64,000 nt of DNA from Astropecten irregularis (taxonomy: Eukaryota; Echinodermata; Asteroidea; Paxillosida; Astropectinidae), in assembly GCA_963971285.1 (NCBI GenBank), contig OZ020253.1, positions 3,844,001 through 3,908,000 of the forward strand. The letters run 5' to 3'. This document shows, piece after piece, positions 25,300 to 36,653 of the stretch. The notes under the pieces were generated by a model, which worked only from the letters and a program-made list of their open reading frames with translations, had not been told where the DNA came from and ran no database searches. Position numbers and translations under genes: made by a program. Each line of letters opens with the position of its first letter. Positions within the stretch are counted from its first letter, which is position 1.

Positions 25300-25990
25300 A
25301 ACTATTTTTACACTAACCATCTGTACCTATCACACAACACAAGAGCTGCTTACCACACATTACCAGTCTCCACAGGGGGACTGGATATTAACCCTAATCC
25401 TCTGCACCAACTACACAAGACAAGAGCTGCTTACCACACATTACCACAGTCTCCACAGGGGGACTTTACCCTAACCCTCTGTACCTACATGTATCACACA
25501 AAACAAGAGCTGCTTACCACACATTACCACAGTCTACACAGGGGGATTGGATATTAACCCTAACCCTCTGCAGCTGTTTACCACACACTACCACAGTCTC
25601 CACAGGGGGAATGGATATTAACCCTAACCCTCTGCACCTACTACCACACAAGACGAGTGCTGCTTACCACACATTACCACAGTCTCCACAGGGGGACTGG
25701 ATGTTAACCCTAACCCTCTACACCTACCACGCAAGACAAGAGCTGCTTACCACACATTACCACAGTCTACACAGGGGGATTGGATATTAATTAGGGTTAA
25801 TATCCAGTTGGTGCAGAGGGTTAGGGCCCTCTGCACCAACCACACAAGACAAGAGCTGCTTACCACACATTACCACAGTCTCCACAGGGGGACTGGATAT
25901 TAACCCTAACCCTCTACACCTACTACACAAGACAAGAGCTGCTTACCACACATTACCACAGTCTCCACAGGGGGACTGGATCACAAACCA
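25300..25990. repeat. ~85-bp minisatellite with CCCTAACCCT motifs
   Basis: About eight copies of a unit containing AAGAGCTGCTTACCACACAT, CCACAGTCTCCACAGGGGGA and TATTAACCCTAACCCTCTGC. At 25788-25850 a segment is inverted (AGGGTTAATATCCAGTTGGT), producing a local palindrome. Confidence 0.9.
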
Positions 25991-26054
25991 AGTATTACCA
26001 CACATTTACACACAAACCACACTGTGGTGCATTGTGGTATTCACAAGCCCTTGT

Positions 26055-26150
26055 ATGTATGTCAAGCCCTTCATTGCATTTAGGACACAATATGGTGGTA
26101 GCAATATAAATCCCAAGCCTAGCCCCAAGCCTCATTTCATAGACGCTTAA
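26055..26150. repeat. Partial foldback related to 510-740
   Basis: Contains TCAAGCCCTTCATTGCATTT and CCCAAGCCTAGCCCCAAGCC. Confidence 0.5.
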
Positions 26151-26303
26151 ATTAAGAAAGGGACTGTGCATATCTAGGTTTATGGTTTGGCATTCAATTC
26201 AGTCACTTTAGTCCTAAATTTCTCCTCCTAAAATGATTTTGGCATGAACTGAAGTTGACCTACAGTGCCTATACAGATTGTTAAGAGAAGTAGGGCTCCA
26301 TGG

Positions 26304-26490
26304 GCCTTTCTCAAAGCTCGGCTCCGGCTCAGGCTCCGGCTTTGTCTGTGTAATCCATATGCTGAAAAAATAGGAACACCTTGTGGCCTTGTGGTTTTTC
26401 ATTGAAACTGAAATTCTGTATCTACTTCCAAACAAAAGCCAAAAGTCTCTATTGAGCCGGAGCCGGAGCTAAGCCTTGAGAAAGGCTCCA
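26304..26490. repeat. GAGCCG-hexamer foldback, short copy
   Basis: Left arm CCTTTCTCAAAGCTCGGCTC, right arm GAGCCGGAGCTAAGCCTTGA. The hexamer repeat is only a few units long on each side. Confidence 0.7.
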
Positions 26491-26532
26491 GGATCTGGGT
26501 CTAGCCACTAGAGCTACACTGTGTATATTGAA

Positions 26533-26966
26533 ATTACTAGAGCGCTATCACCATGTAAAAAGTGATGCCTGCTGGGCGCATCCATGTTTGTGCACTAACC
26601 TATGGAAAGCCCACAATTTTGTACGTTTTTTGTACGTTCATTTGCATACCTGCGTTGTGTTCTATACAGGTGCGTTATCGAAGCCAAATACGCCCAAAAT
26701 CCGACGCACCTTTGGTAAATGCACGTTTCATTTATCACCCTGCGCCCACACGCTCTGCACTTCAGTCACGCAATGATTGCAAGCGCCATCAAGACGCGCT
26801 ACCGGTACCATGAGCGCATACTTGCGCATTGTATATAGAGTACACTCTAATTCGAATGGCATTCCAGTCAAAGTGTTCTTGTTCCACGGACACGCACTCA
26901 AATTCAAAATGACTGCGCCCAGACGGCTTCAAACGGCGGAGAACGCGGAGCTAGCGCTCTAGTAAT
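26533..26966. mobile_element. MITE with ATTACTAGAGCGCTA ends
   Basis: Left ATTACTAGAGCGCTATC and right GAGCTAGCGCTCTAGTAAT are inverted (15 bp with one interruption). The interior is rich in TGCGC and CpG. No convincing target duplication was seen. Confidence 0.65.
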
Positions 26967-27139
26967 TTTAATAAAGCTCTTTGGTCTAGCCTCAAGTGGC
27001 AAGTATTGGGAAGTCCAGATATTGGTCCGGTAAAGACATCAGTTTTAACAAATCTGGTACGCCGAAACTAGGAATGACAGTTTCATTGTCAGATTTATAA
27101 AAATCCATTGTTGTGTTCAGAGACATTTGCGGTCAGGTT

Positions 27140-27420
27140 TTAAAGGCATAACACATGATTGGTAAAGGTCACAGAACAGCACTCGTACTTTGTCTGATCA
27201 ACAAGGATGTGAGTGGCCACACAAAAGAAAATCTGAAAACGCCAAGGAAAAAGCTCTAAAGTTTAAAAGTTCATACTTTTGTGTAGAGCAAAAAAGCTGA
27301 AAATCCGAGTTAAAATCTAAACAAAAGATAATTGGAATTCAGATTAAAATTTGAAGTTTCACGTCCCTGGATCAAACATGTACATGAAATAAATGAAACC
27401 TGTGAAAAGGTTGTTTTATT
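27140..27420. mobile_element. Family C MITE, diverged
   Basis: Starts TTTAAAGGCATAACACATGA and contains CACTCGTACTTTGTCTGATC; truncated at the right. Confidence 0.5.
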
Positions 27421-28062
27421 TCCTTTATAGCTATCTTACCCTTCAGCTTCAGGTAATGCTCACCAACATTTGAGTGTAAAAATACAATTTTCTTACACAC
27501 TTGTTGCGAATTTAAAAACAGCCCGTCTGTCATTTTGTCCGGTCTGGCTAGTAAGTCTAGTACCCCTGACCAAACAGATCAAGAGTCCTCAAAATGAGAG
27601 TGGAAACCAGACTATATTCTCGTCTGCGGCCGTCCGTGCATGCGGCCGTGAAAAGTCGCATCTTCGTTACCGTTTTTTACCCCATAATTTCCCACAAAAC
27701 TCAAAGCCCTGCCCTCTTTCCACAAATTTAACCTAGGGACATTCCTACATGTAATATTGAAGAGGACACCACGAACGTATATTTAGGTAGGCCTGAGTCT
27801 CTTTACAAAATGTTGCTTTACTTTCCTTTACAGTTTTATAAAAGAACACATTGAATATACATGTAACTTGAAAGCTTGGCTCTGTTGAGCCCAATTTTGA
27901 CAGCTGCACAAGCTTTAAAATGGGACGTGCGCAATTTTGAATTTAACATTCATTTGGAATTTTGTTCAACTGCAGCTCGTAGCTACCTTCACTTCGGTTA
28001 GACCTAGGTTAAAAATGTTGGACACAGCCTCACAGGTATTCTTTAAAAACAAGTCACTTCAT
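27421..28062. other. No gene or repeat recognised
   Basis: Contains an unassigned 88-codon plus-strand frame (27470-27736) with no recognisable domain. Otherwise unique-looking sequence. Confidence 0.3.
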
Positions 28063-28181
28063 AGTCCCACTTACTGGGCCCTTAGATCTCCCAATTTGTT
28101 ACTTCATCGGTCGCACTAACGACTGATGAAGTAAAAAATTGTGATTTAAAAAGGAGCTCTAAGAGCCCAGTAAGTGGGACT
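28063..28181. repeat. Foldback with AGTCCCACTTACTGGGC arms
   Basis: Arms AGTCCCACTTACTGGGCCCT and AGAGCCCAGTAAGTGGGACT enclose a smaller CTTCATCGGTCG / CGACTGATGAAG palindrome. Confidence 0.75.
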
Positions 28182-28344
28182 TCGGACAAAAGGTTAATTG
28201 CGCAGGTTAAAATATTGCGCTCAATAGCTCAATTGCAGAATACCCTGCCACTCACCTCTCCCTCATTGAACCTGTGTACAATGTCGTTCTTGACTGCTCA
28301 TCATATCATGTTTTATGCACAGGGCATTTGACTGGCAGGTTCTG

Positions 28345-28483
28345 TAATGGGAGACTTTGGAGAAACGGTCTTCAAGTCAACAGCATACACGCATGCAAAA
28401 CAATGCACACATGCTCACAATTGCGCAAGCATGGTTTGCGCGTGCGCTGTTGACTCAAGACCGGTTCTCTAAGTCTCCCATTA
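28345..28483. repeat. Foldback with TAATGGGAGACTTTGGAGAA arms
   Basis: About 38-bp arms (ACGGTCTTCAAGTCAACAGC against GCTGTTGACTCAAGACCG) flank a CpG- and ACAC-rich loop. Confidence 0.75.
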
Positions 28484-28570
28484 CTCCGCAACTATAATTC
28501 TATATTAATATATTAAAACTTCAAAAACAAGAATAAGACCCGGTTCATGTCCACTCAGCTAGTAATCAAA

Positions 28571-28877
28571 GGACCTGTTTGTTTCACGCACAAGATCAAT
28601 GATCCTGCTGAGCCAGATCCCATTTTAGCGTATCCTAGTCCGTATCATAGTCCTACTGTTGATCAGTTAAAAATAAATTTCAAAAGGGGGCACCCATTAA
28701 TTTCCATTAAAAGGGCGCATCCACTATTCTCGACGTGCACCAATGTCCCCATTACCACCCCATGATGCATTGTGTGGTTGTGTGGGATAACATGATCAGC
28801 AATACCCTAAGGCCTAATGTTAGTACGTAGTCGTAGACCTGCAGATCTGGGATCCTGTGCTTTAAACAAACAGGCCC
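28571..28877. repeat. Foldback family B, enlarged copy
   Basis: Outer arms GGACCTGTTTGTTTCACGCA and TTTAAACAAACAGGCCC, with ~170 extra bases in the loop. Confidence 0.6.
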
Positions 28878-29825
28878 GGAAATCAGATAACAAAACTAAA
28901 ACAAAGAGACTTAAAAACCGTGGGCACTTAACATAGAAAGAAAGTAGCTCACCTGTGTCAGTGTACTGGTGTACTGTGACTGCGGGTAGTCGTACTGCTG
29001 TGTAGTTGTTTAGTTGTAGGCCCTAACTTGTTTTGTCAAGCACTAACGATAGCCTAACTTGACTTGCACCTGACCTAGGCCTACACACAATTTTAAACTA
29101 AAATTGTAAAAAGATGACAAAATAGTTCTCAAAACAGGCGTCTATCAAGTTACACATTCCTCTGACGTCTGCACTTCCAGACCATTCAATCATGGAGGTA
29201 GAAATAGAAATTTTAACATGCACAATCTTGTAAAATCTTACAATTTCTGTGATCTTCAGACGGCAAACCCCAGACACATTCTGACATCCGTACGCATTGA
29301 ATAAACGTGTGTTGAAAAAATCATGGACAAATTGAATTGCGCCCTCAAGAGTTCGAATCTTTTTGACAACTGTGTGTTTGAAGTTGCTCTCAAGTAAATA
29401 AACTCCCATAGTCAACAGTGAGAAGTCCTAATTCTTCAAAAATCATTTTAAATACTCAGAACTCTCACAGGTGTTCAGGTTGCACAGAAAAATTATGATG
29501 AACATGTCACCTTTCATTTCCTTTTCATTTTATGGTGGGTTGACCATTGATATACTCATCCACCTCAGCCGACCACCCCTAAAACTTCAAAGGATGGTTC
29601 ACTCCAGATCCAGTCAAGCTATTCAAAGCGGCTTAAGTGAAATATTCCCACTTTCTCACAAATGGTCACAAATGGAATTAAGAAGCCCAGAGTCCAGACA
29701 GGAGGTCCAGTGACTTATTTCTCATATCCCTCAATTGTGTGGCTCTCAGAACTCTCTCATTTTAGTGTAGGCCTATACCTTTTATTAATGAGCTCGGCGG
29801 ACCGATTTTGGCACGTGGGTGCACC
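28878..29825. other. No gene confirmed; one unassigned 105-codon frame
   Basis: A minus-strand frame at 29098-29415 reads without stops but shows no family motif, signal peptide or splice context I can recognise. The rest is unique-looking. Confidence 0.25.
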
Positions 29826-30074
29826 CTTGAAGCCAATTTCATGGCCCTGCTTAGCACCCCGAAAAATGCCAACCATTAAATTTCTGTCTTAATCAAAACA
29901 GGATTAATAACCATTTTCATGTGTTGTGTATCACTTGTCATTGTTCTTTGGTTGTTGTTAGCATGAATATCAAATGGAATTTTTCATGGTGGTTTGTTTA
30001 AAATGGGCAAGACATTTTTTGGCTAAACAATTTCTTTTGCTTTAATAATAGCAGCTGCATGAAGTTGGCCCCTG
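29826..30074. repeat. Foldback family A
   Basis: Starts GAAGCCAATTTCATGGCCCT and ends ATGAAGTTGGCCCC. Interior has GCATGAATATCAAATGGAAT as in 10724-10932. Confidence 0.7.
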
Positions 30075-30296
30075 TATGGTTCACACCGAACTATTGGGTT
30101 CAAAATTGTTGTTATGGACGAAGATAATGAAGATGAAAATGAAGAAATGTGATTCAATGTTCATGATCCAAAAAGTTTTGTGCAAAATGTGAAATTTTTT
30201 ATCATGAAGAAAAATTGAATGAATTTACTTAATTTACTCGAATAAACAGCGGAACAAATGGATACTGAGGATTATGGTAATGTCACCACTCACCGT

Positions 30297-30455
30297 CAGG
30301 GGCCAATTTCATCTGAGCACAAACAAAATGCTTAGCACAAACAAAATAATCACCGTCAAAAATCCCATTTGGTATTCAGGGTCAGCGAACAACAGGACAT
30401 TTGGTTGTTAATCATGTTTTTCTCAAGACAGAAAATGGTTCGCAAATGTTTGTGC
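30297..30455. repeat. Foldback family A, truncated
   Basis: Starts CAGGGGCCAATTTCATC and loses its right arm. The 30075-30296 and 30456-30985 flanks are AT-rich with nothing recognised. Confidence 0.6.
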
Positions 30456-30984
30456 TATAGCAAGGAAATTATTTCGATCAACTAATAAAATAATCATAAT
30501 GACTGAGATACACTTTGAACTTGAACTTCTTCGAAGATTTTATTTTGAACTATGCAATAAGCCCTACATGTAATTGCATTACGAAAGCTTAGCTATATAC
30601 ACTGATTAACTGGACATAGTATGCCTCCCTAATTATGTCTCAAATCATGCAAATAACAAGTTGACAGAAAAAAAAATTCCGCACGATACATGCAATTACT
30701 GTTATTCTGACTTTCATTTTAAAACTTAAAGTTAAAACTTGATTGAACTATCGAAACATTTGCGATTCTGAAAGCAGACTTAGCAGAGAAAATCATTGTC
30801 ACATTTTGATCGTTGAGATTAATATGCAATACAATTATGAAAAATGGTGCGAAATATTTAGGGTTTAATGACTATAATTTCAAAGCCTGAATAATTAATT
30901 TTGATAAAAGGCGTTTCAGTCAGCCGGTCAGAATGAACTCATATAGCCCTATACATACTAATGAAATTGCCATGGAGCTACTGT

Positions 30985-31250
30985 ATATAGGCCTGACGTT
31001 TCGATCCTATAGCATGATCTTTCTCAAAGGCTTTCTCAATTCAACTTTTAGCCTAAGTTGAGAAAGATCCTGATATAGGATCGAAACGACAGGCCCTCCT
31101 ATAGCTCCAACTCCAAGCATTTTTTTATAATCAGGTCATTATTTTGCTTAAAGTTAGGAGGGCCTGAGTTTCGATCCTAGCAGGATCTTTCTCAAAGGCC
31201 TTTAAGAAAGATAGATCGAAACGCGTCAGGCCCTCCTAACTTTAAGCATT
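30985..31250. repeat. Two foldback family E copies in tandem
   Basis: Copies at 30990-31105 and 31146-31245, each with CCTGACGTTTCGATCCTA-type arms. Both are followed by the shared flank TTTCAGGTCATTATTTTGGC, so that flank belongs to the element. Confidence 0.75.
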
Positions 31251-31754
31251 TTGATATAATTATTTCAGGTCATTTTGGCTGATGAGCAGTTTGCATCAGT
31301 TTATAACTTGTACAGGACATTATTTTCGTTGATGAGCAGTTTATAGCAGTTCAAAGACATTATGATACGTCTAATGAAATTGTTTATATTATACCGTCCT
31401 AGCATCAAAATGTCATGGTTTGATATAATCGCTTATTCATCGCTTAATTGTTTGTTTGTTAGTTTTTATTTAGTTTTCGATTGTTTGCACAAACACGATC
31501 TTTCAGAATTTGTTTTTCACCTTTTTTTCCCAATTCTTTAACCTTGGCCTATATACAATAGACAATACTATCAATAGTACATCTTGATCGCTAAGCACAT
31601 TATAATTACAGTGACAATTGACAAAAGTTATTATTCTATCTCTAATCTAAGACATCTCTATATATGATTTCATCTTTAAGACAAATGTTCGGTTACTCTT
31701 CTGTACAGTCTAGGGCACAAGTGGAATTTCCAAGTTATTCTGCATGTATCTCTT
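31251..31754. other. No gene or repeat recognised
   Basis: AT-rich sequence after the family E tail (GATGAGCAGTTTGCAGCAGT-like motifs occur at 31280 and 31330). Confidence 0.3.
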
Positions 31755-32098
31755 TTATAAAGGCATACTTTGGTATAAGAAACCAAAACAGAAATGTTAA
31801 CTGTATAACTTACATGGTATGAAGATGATGGTGGTAGAAACATACCGTTAAAATGTTTCCGCTTGAAATGGTGTATTTATCCAGAAATTAGTAAAACAAC
31901 GACCGAAAATCTTTGTGATCTTTTTAAAGATCAAAAATAAAAGAGAAAAGACTTAAGAAAAACTGTGGCTGTTTTTCACTGTTTTCTCAAAAAGTGGACT
32001 GAAATTTTCACAGATGACTGTTACCGTAACTGTCTTGAAATTTGTGCCCATGAATCTGCATTTCTTTAATAAAATCCAAAGTATGATACTACCTTTAA
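31755..32098. mobile_element. Family C MITE
   Basis: Starts TATAAAGGCATACTTTGG and ends CCAAAGTATGATACTACC. Confidence 0.65.
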
Positions 32099-32417
32099 CC
32101 AATGTCAAACGTATCAGTCACACAAATAATGTTGCTAAAAAGAATCCGTTTAGAGCGCTCAAGATCTCAATATGATGTTGACTCATCTAACAGATGAGAT
32201 TTTGCTTGCTGGGCGAAATCCAGGCGATGTTCTCACTATTGTCCGTGCACATGACGTTCCAACAACAATAATTATTTTGTGTGTTCAATTGGAAAACAAA
32301 AATTAATATTCATACCTGTTTATCAGGAAATTCGAAGGTGTTTTTTTTTTGCTCATAAAGTGAAATACTAAAATACACACTACAACATGTCCATCGCGAC
32401 ATTAGACGTTTCATTCT

Positions 32418-32775
32418 AAATTAAATCATACTTTGGTAGGAAACCCAAACAGAAACGTTCACAGATTTACCTATACCGGTATAAAGATCGACGTAGAAAC
32501 ATGCCGTTGACGGTTGAAGTTTCCGCCTAAAATGGCGTATTTATCCAGAAATGAGTAAAACAAAAGACAAAAATTAGTTTTGATCTCCGAGATCAAACAG
32601 TTACAATTACCTCACAAAATTTTGGCGTAACAATTGCAACGGTTTTCCGGTGTTTTATACCGTGTTTTCAAGTATCAATTGAGCTGAACATTTTACAGGT
32701 TTGTTTTTATTTCATGACAAATCAAATTATGAACAGACCACAGCTGTTCTATAAGTTATCAAAGTATGTTAAATA
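32418..32775. mobile_element. Family C MITE downstream of the lectin gene
   Basis: Starts TTAAATCATACTTTGGTAGG and ends near ATCAAAGTATGTTAAATAC. It carries the AATAAA discussed for the lectin gene. Confidence 0.6.
32706..32711 (-). terminator. Possible polyadenylation signal AATAAA of the lectin gene
   Basis: This is the first AATAAA on the minus strand after the stop codon, about 115 bases downstream. It lies inside a dispersed MITE copy (32418-32775), so the element may supply the signal. Confidence 0.35.
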
Positions 32776-32823
32776 CCTATAACTGTCTTTAACTGGCGGT
32801 TAAGGGACTGGGTTTTTGTTCAG

Positions 32824-33531
32824 TTAGTCATAGAGGTATAGACAGGAATGGTCAGTTCCGTTAGCCGTGTTCGGAGTGCAGATCACCCGTCCAAGAATGC
32901 CTTGGCGGATACTGAGAGCACGGCACAGGGGCTCATCACGGCACACCAAACCCCATGCAGATTCACTCTTGGCGGTGAGATCATGGATGAATTGACTGGT
33001 CAGGCAAGAGGCGGTGAAGTGGTCATCGGTACTGAACTCCAGCAGGCAGCTCATGGCTGGGATGACTGGAGACTCACACATGGCGTAGTGAAGTTGGCCA
33101 CACGGTACATCATTCAAAAGACCATCATGCATGCTCCTCATCATCAAGCAATTAGCCTCTTGCTGTTGATCCAAAACTGGCTCCCCCGGTGCCCAGTCCA
33201 GGTAACTGCACTTGGTGTCTCCCTTACCCGCTGCAACATACAAGCCCTCATCCTCTATATCATTACAGCCGGTCCAAAGACTGTACCCTTGTACCGTAGC
33301 ATTGAACATCTCCATGATGAACTCACGTTCATCAGGGGAGTCAGGAACCACCAAGCCACCGCCCATATCAGAGCAGGTTTCATTACCATCAAACCATGTC
33401 ATTGTTCCATTCAGTAATAATTCGTAGCAAGAATTACCGAATTTTGTCTGCTCTGGCTTGCACGGCCCGGCCTGAACTCCGGAGAGAAGGCAAACAATTT
33501 CAAACAAAATCAATTTCATAGTCACAGTCAT
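32824..33531 (-). CDS. Secreted C-type lectin-like protein, intronless
   Basis: A 235-residue secreted protein. Residues 1-21 are a signal peptide (cleavage after GVQA likely). Residues 24-153 form a long-form C-type lectin domain: extra N-terminal Cys pair (24, 35), core Cys 53, 128, 144 and 152, and a WAPGEP motif at 113-118. The sugar and calcium site is altered: EPV at 117-119 instead of EPN or QPD, and LND at 139-141 where many members have WND, so classical mannose or galactose binding is doubtful. Residues 162-230 hold six further cysteines (162, 176, 197, 203, 218, 230), perhaps a PAN/apple-like module, but I cannot confirm that. N-glycosylation sequons occur at 41, 50, 77 and 224. 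The ATG at 33519 is an alternative start only four codons downstream. Role in immunity or adhesion is inferred from the family. Confidence 0.87.
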   Translation of the reverse strand: MTVTMKLILFEIVCLLSGVQAGPCKPEQTKFGNSCYELLLNGTMTWFDGNETCSDMGGGLVVPDSPDEREFIMEMFNATVQGYSLWTGCNDIEDEGLYVAAGKGDTKCSYLDWAPGEPVLDQQQEANCLMMRSMHDGLLNDVPCGQLHYAMCESPVIPAMSCLLEFSTDDHFTASCLTSQFIHDLTAKSESAWGLVCRDEPLCRALSIRQGILGRVICTPNTANGTDHSCLYLYD

Positions 33532-33570
33532 TTTTTATCAATCGATTCAATGTCTAAAATATTGTTACAA

Positions 33571-33599
33571 CTGAGGCGCAGACAGCAAGCTCCTTTATA
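33571..33599 (-). promoter_or_regulatory. TATA box and initiator of the lectin gene
   Basis: On the minus strand TATAAA occupies 33594-33599, and an initiator-like TCAG (33571-33574) follows about 27 bases later, the usual spacing. The resulting 5-prime UTR would be about 40 bases. Confidence 0.6.
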
Positions 33600-33831
33600 A
33601 CTTCAATTTTTAGAACGAAATTGTACACGGAATGGGAATGCGATGCCTTATATAGCATCTATCGAACGAAGACAGTTATAATTGAACCATAAGAGGATAA
33701 TAATAATTTAAGTGTAATAGCTAAGATTTGAAGCTATGGACGTTTACGAAACGGAGGTTTAGGCTCAGGCTCATGCAGGCTCCAGCTCTGACATAAAGTA
33801 TATTAATAGGTTTGCGGTAATACCTTGTGAC

Positions 33832-34214
33832 TTAAAGGTAGTATCATACTTTGGTTTTAATCAAAGAAATACAGATTCATGGGCAAAAATATCAAGACAG
33901 ATAGGCCTATAGTAACAGTCATCCGTGAACATTTCAGTCCCACATAACGGTGCCCACTTTTTGAGAAAACAGTGAAAACTGCCACAATACTTCTTAAGTC
34001 TTTTCTCGTTTATTTTGGATCTTTTAAAAAATCAAAAACATTTTCGGTCGTTGGTTTACTAATTTCTGGATAAATACACCATTTCATGCGGAAAAAAAGT
34101 TAACCGTAGTTTCTACCACCACCATCTTAATTCATACCCTGAAAGTTATACATAAATCTGTGAACATTTCTGTTTTGGTTTCTTACCAAAGTATGATACT
34201 ACATGTACCTTTAA
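33832..34214. mobile_element. Family C MITE nested in foldback D
   Basis: TTAAAGGTAGTATCATACTT to ATGTACCTTTAA, complete with the ACTTTGG terminal inverted repeat. Confidence 0.8.
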
Positions 34215-34250
34215 TTATATAATTATCTGCATTCTCCTGAAGACGGCAAG

Positions 34251-34655
34251 TTAAAGGTATAGGCCTATAATACATAATTGTTAAAGGTCACAGAACAGCA
34301 CTCACACTTTGTCTGATCAAACATGTACATGAAATAACAAACCTGTGGAAAAAACCTGAGCTTAATCAGATAGGCCTATCTGAGTCACGAGAAAATAGCG
34401 AAAACCCGACTTCCGATTTTTCTTATAAAACTTAAAGAATGGTTTTGATCTCGGCACAAGATCAAAACTGTTTTCGGTCGTTGTTTTACTAATTTCTGAA
34501 TAAATACAGCATTTCAGGCGGAAAAATGTTCACATTATGTTTCACCATATATACCCTGAAAGGTATACGTAAATCTGTGAACATTTCTGTTTGGGTATGT
34601 TACCAGGCCTATAATAAAGGACCATCAATTTGCCAATCCTGCACTTTACCTTTAA
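34251..34655. mobile_element. Second family C MITE nested in foldback D
   Basis: TTAAAGGTATAGGCCTATAA to CACTTTACCTTTAA, CACTTTGTCTGATCAAACA subtype. Confidence 0.75.
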
Positions 34656-34865
34656 CCGGCTCTTTCCACCGCATACTCCCAAAAGACTAATGTCACACTG
34701 TGTTACCGAAAACCTATTAATGTAATGATAAGTAGATTATGCGATTGGCCATTAACTGTCCAATTGGCAATTGAACAATGTAGTCCATTGTTATACTTCA
34801 CTTATCTAAAAAGGCGATTTTTTAAGACTAGATAATAACCCTTTACATTATAATTAATTACTTTT

Positions 34866-34995
34866 CAGCCTTTAAGAAAGATCTTGCTAGGATCGAAATG
34901 CTATTAGACCTATCCTAACTCCAAGCATTTTATAAAATTTCAGGTCATTATTTTGGCTGATGAGCAGTTTACAGTAGTTCATTACTTATGGTATA
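34866..34995. repeat. Foldback family E, right half
   Basis: AGCCTTTAAGAAAGATCTTG ... TCCTAACTCC followed by the family flank. 34996-35315 is AT-rich without recognised content. Confidence 0.6.
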
Positions 34996-35315
34996 ATGAT
35001 TCGGTTTGATATAGAACTACATAATCAAGTGATTATACATTAATTTCTTTATCCCATTATTCCTTTATATACATTATCGGTTTATTATAACGAATAATGT
35101 ACATTTAAGTCCGACGCCGGCTAAATATTAAAGTACTGTATAATTATTGACAAAATTTCAATTGAAAAATGAGACACAACTTAATCCATAATCATACAAA
35201 TAAGATTACGACAATTATTGTACCGCGCACAATTTTTTAATTAAGCAATACATGTAGGCCCTATATGTAATTATCTCTATCAATTATCAGATTAGGTTAT
35301 ATGTTACAACTTCAA

Positions 35316-35480
35316 ATGCTTGGAGTTAGGATGGCCTGACGCGTTTTGATCCTAGCAGGATCTTTTATCAAAGGCTTTCTGCTAGGGGCCGGATCGAAAC
35401 GCGTCAGGCCATCCAACTATACAAGCATTTCAAATTTCAGATCATTATTTTGGCCGATGAGCAGTTTGCAGCAGTTTATT
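35316..35480. repeat. Foldback family E
   Basis: Arms GATGGCCTGACGCGTTTTGA and AACGCGTCAGGCCATC around GATCCTAGCAGGATC. Confidence 0.7.
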
Positions 35481-36653
35481 ACTTTTATTAACTTCAATAA
35501 ATATTTTTTTAACGCTAAATTGTAGGAAAGAAAATATAAGTTACGACAGCAAGTTCTAGTTTCGAAAATAAAACATTTGTGAGAATAAGTATTGAGTAGT
35601 CTGCGGCGTATTTTATATATTACCCCAAGATGTTATCAATGCCCCAAACCACATTAAATTTAAATCACTGATTTAGTTAATTATGCCACTCTCCAAGCCT
35701 CTTAGTTATACTTCCCCGAGGAGTTCTGAAGAGGATAACCACCAAGTACCAAGTATAGAGAAAACGGCGCTCAGGACAAGCGCTAAAATTGCGCCCCTAA
35801 TTCCAACTTCTGATGCCAATGAAAAAAGAAAGAAATATCAGCCAAATTGAAATTGGATTCTTTGTTTGTTCATTGCATTACGGATTTCCAGCAAACTTTT
35901 TTCTTTGCGCTTATTGCGCTCCCTAAAAGTGGCGCTCAGGCACGTGCCCCTTCCCCCTCTCCTGCCCCTCCCCCTCTCCAGCTCTGCCCCACCAGATATG
36001 CCACTGCACAGTAGATGCATTGAACAGGACAGGATTATTACTTCCATTGTCACTCACTCAGTAGTGTGCTGATAACACATGGATATTTTCGAGCTTTTGT
36101 TTTTGGCTTTAATGATAATTTGTTAAATAATTCCATCAGTATAATTTAAATGCAAGTATTATATTTTGTTTGCTTGGTTATTACTATAATATTCATATTT
36201 TGCTGTTTTATTTAATTTTATTGATTTGACTTGTTACTTTTATTCATTATTTTTCAACCATTACGCCTGGAACTACGAGTTACATTTTCAGCATCTCTTG
36301 CGCCTTTGGTGATCTAAATTTGTGTGTGTGTAACTTTTAATTAATTTGGAAGCAATAATAGGGCGAATTGGTAGAGAATATTATTATAATTTTTATAATG
36401 TGGAAACATGAGCGCTAGCCTTGGTTCAAGCAAGTTGTAATGATTCAAAATTAACCACAGGAGGGCGCTAGTACGAATCTACCTTATAGTCTTGTATCTA
36501 CCTTGCATACATTAATAATACACGTAATTAATCAATTTGATTCTCAATTTCCTCTCTCACATTTGTTGATTATCTCATATTTTCGAGACGGAAGATTAAA
36601 ACAAATCGGGTAATAAATTATTTAGAAAATAATTGCTCATGGGATAACAATTA
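35481..36653. other. No gene recognised
   Basis: AT-rich. 35930-36010 holds a C-rich block (CCCCTTCCCCCTCTCCTGCC) ending CATATCTGG-like on the minus strand, which may be the decayed end of a DNA transposon. Confidence 0.3.

Larger units (their letters stand above)
33802..34720. repeat. Foldback family D interrupted by two MITEs
   Basis: Left end ATTAATAGGTTTGCGGTAAT at 33802 and right end TGTTACCGAAAACCTATTAA at 34720. Only short pieces of the host remain (33802-33831, 34215-34250, 34656-34720), including CATTCTCCTGAAGACGGC, which is present in inverted form in the intact copy at 4417-4737. Confidence 0.75.

Noticed and set aside
25300-25990. True interstitial telomere
   Set aside because: Only two TTAGGG-like hexamers per ~85-bp unit, embedded in unrelated sequence.
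29098-29415. 105-codon minus-strand frame
   Set aside because: No domain, no promoter or splice signals I can support; kept only as an unassigned note.
32848-33417. 189-codon plus-strand frame
   Set aside because: Antisense shadow of the lectin gene, which has a signal peptide, cysteine pattern and promoter.
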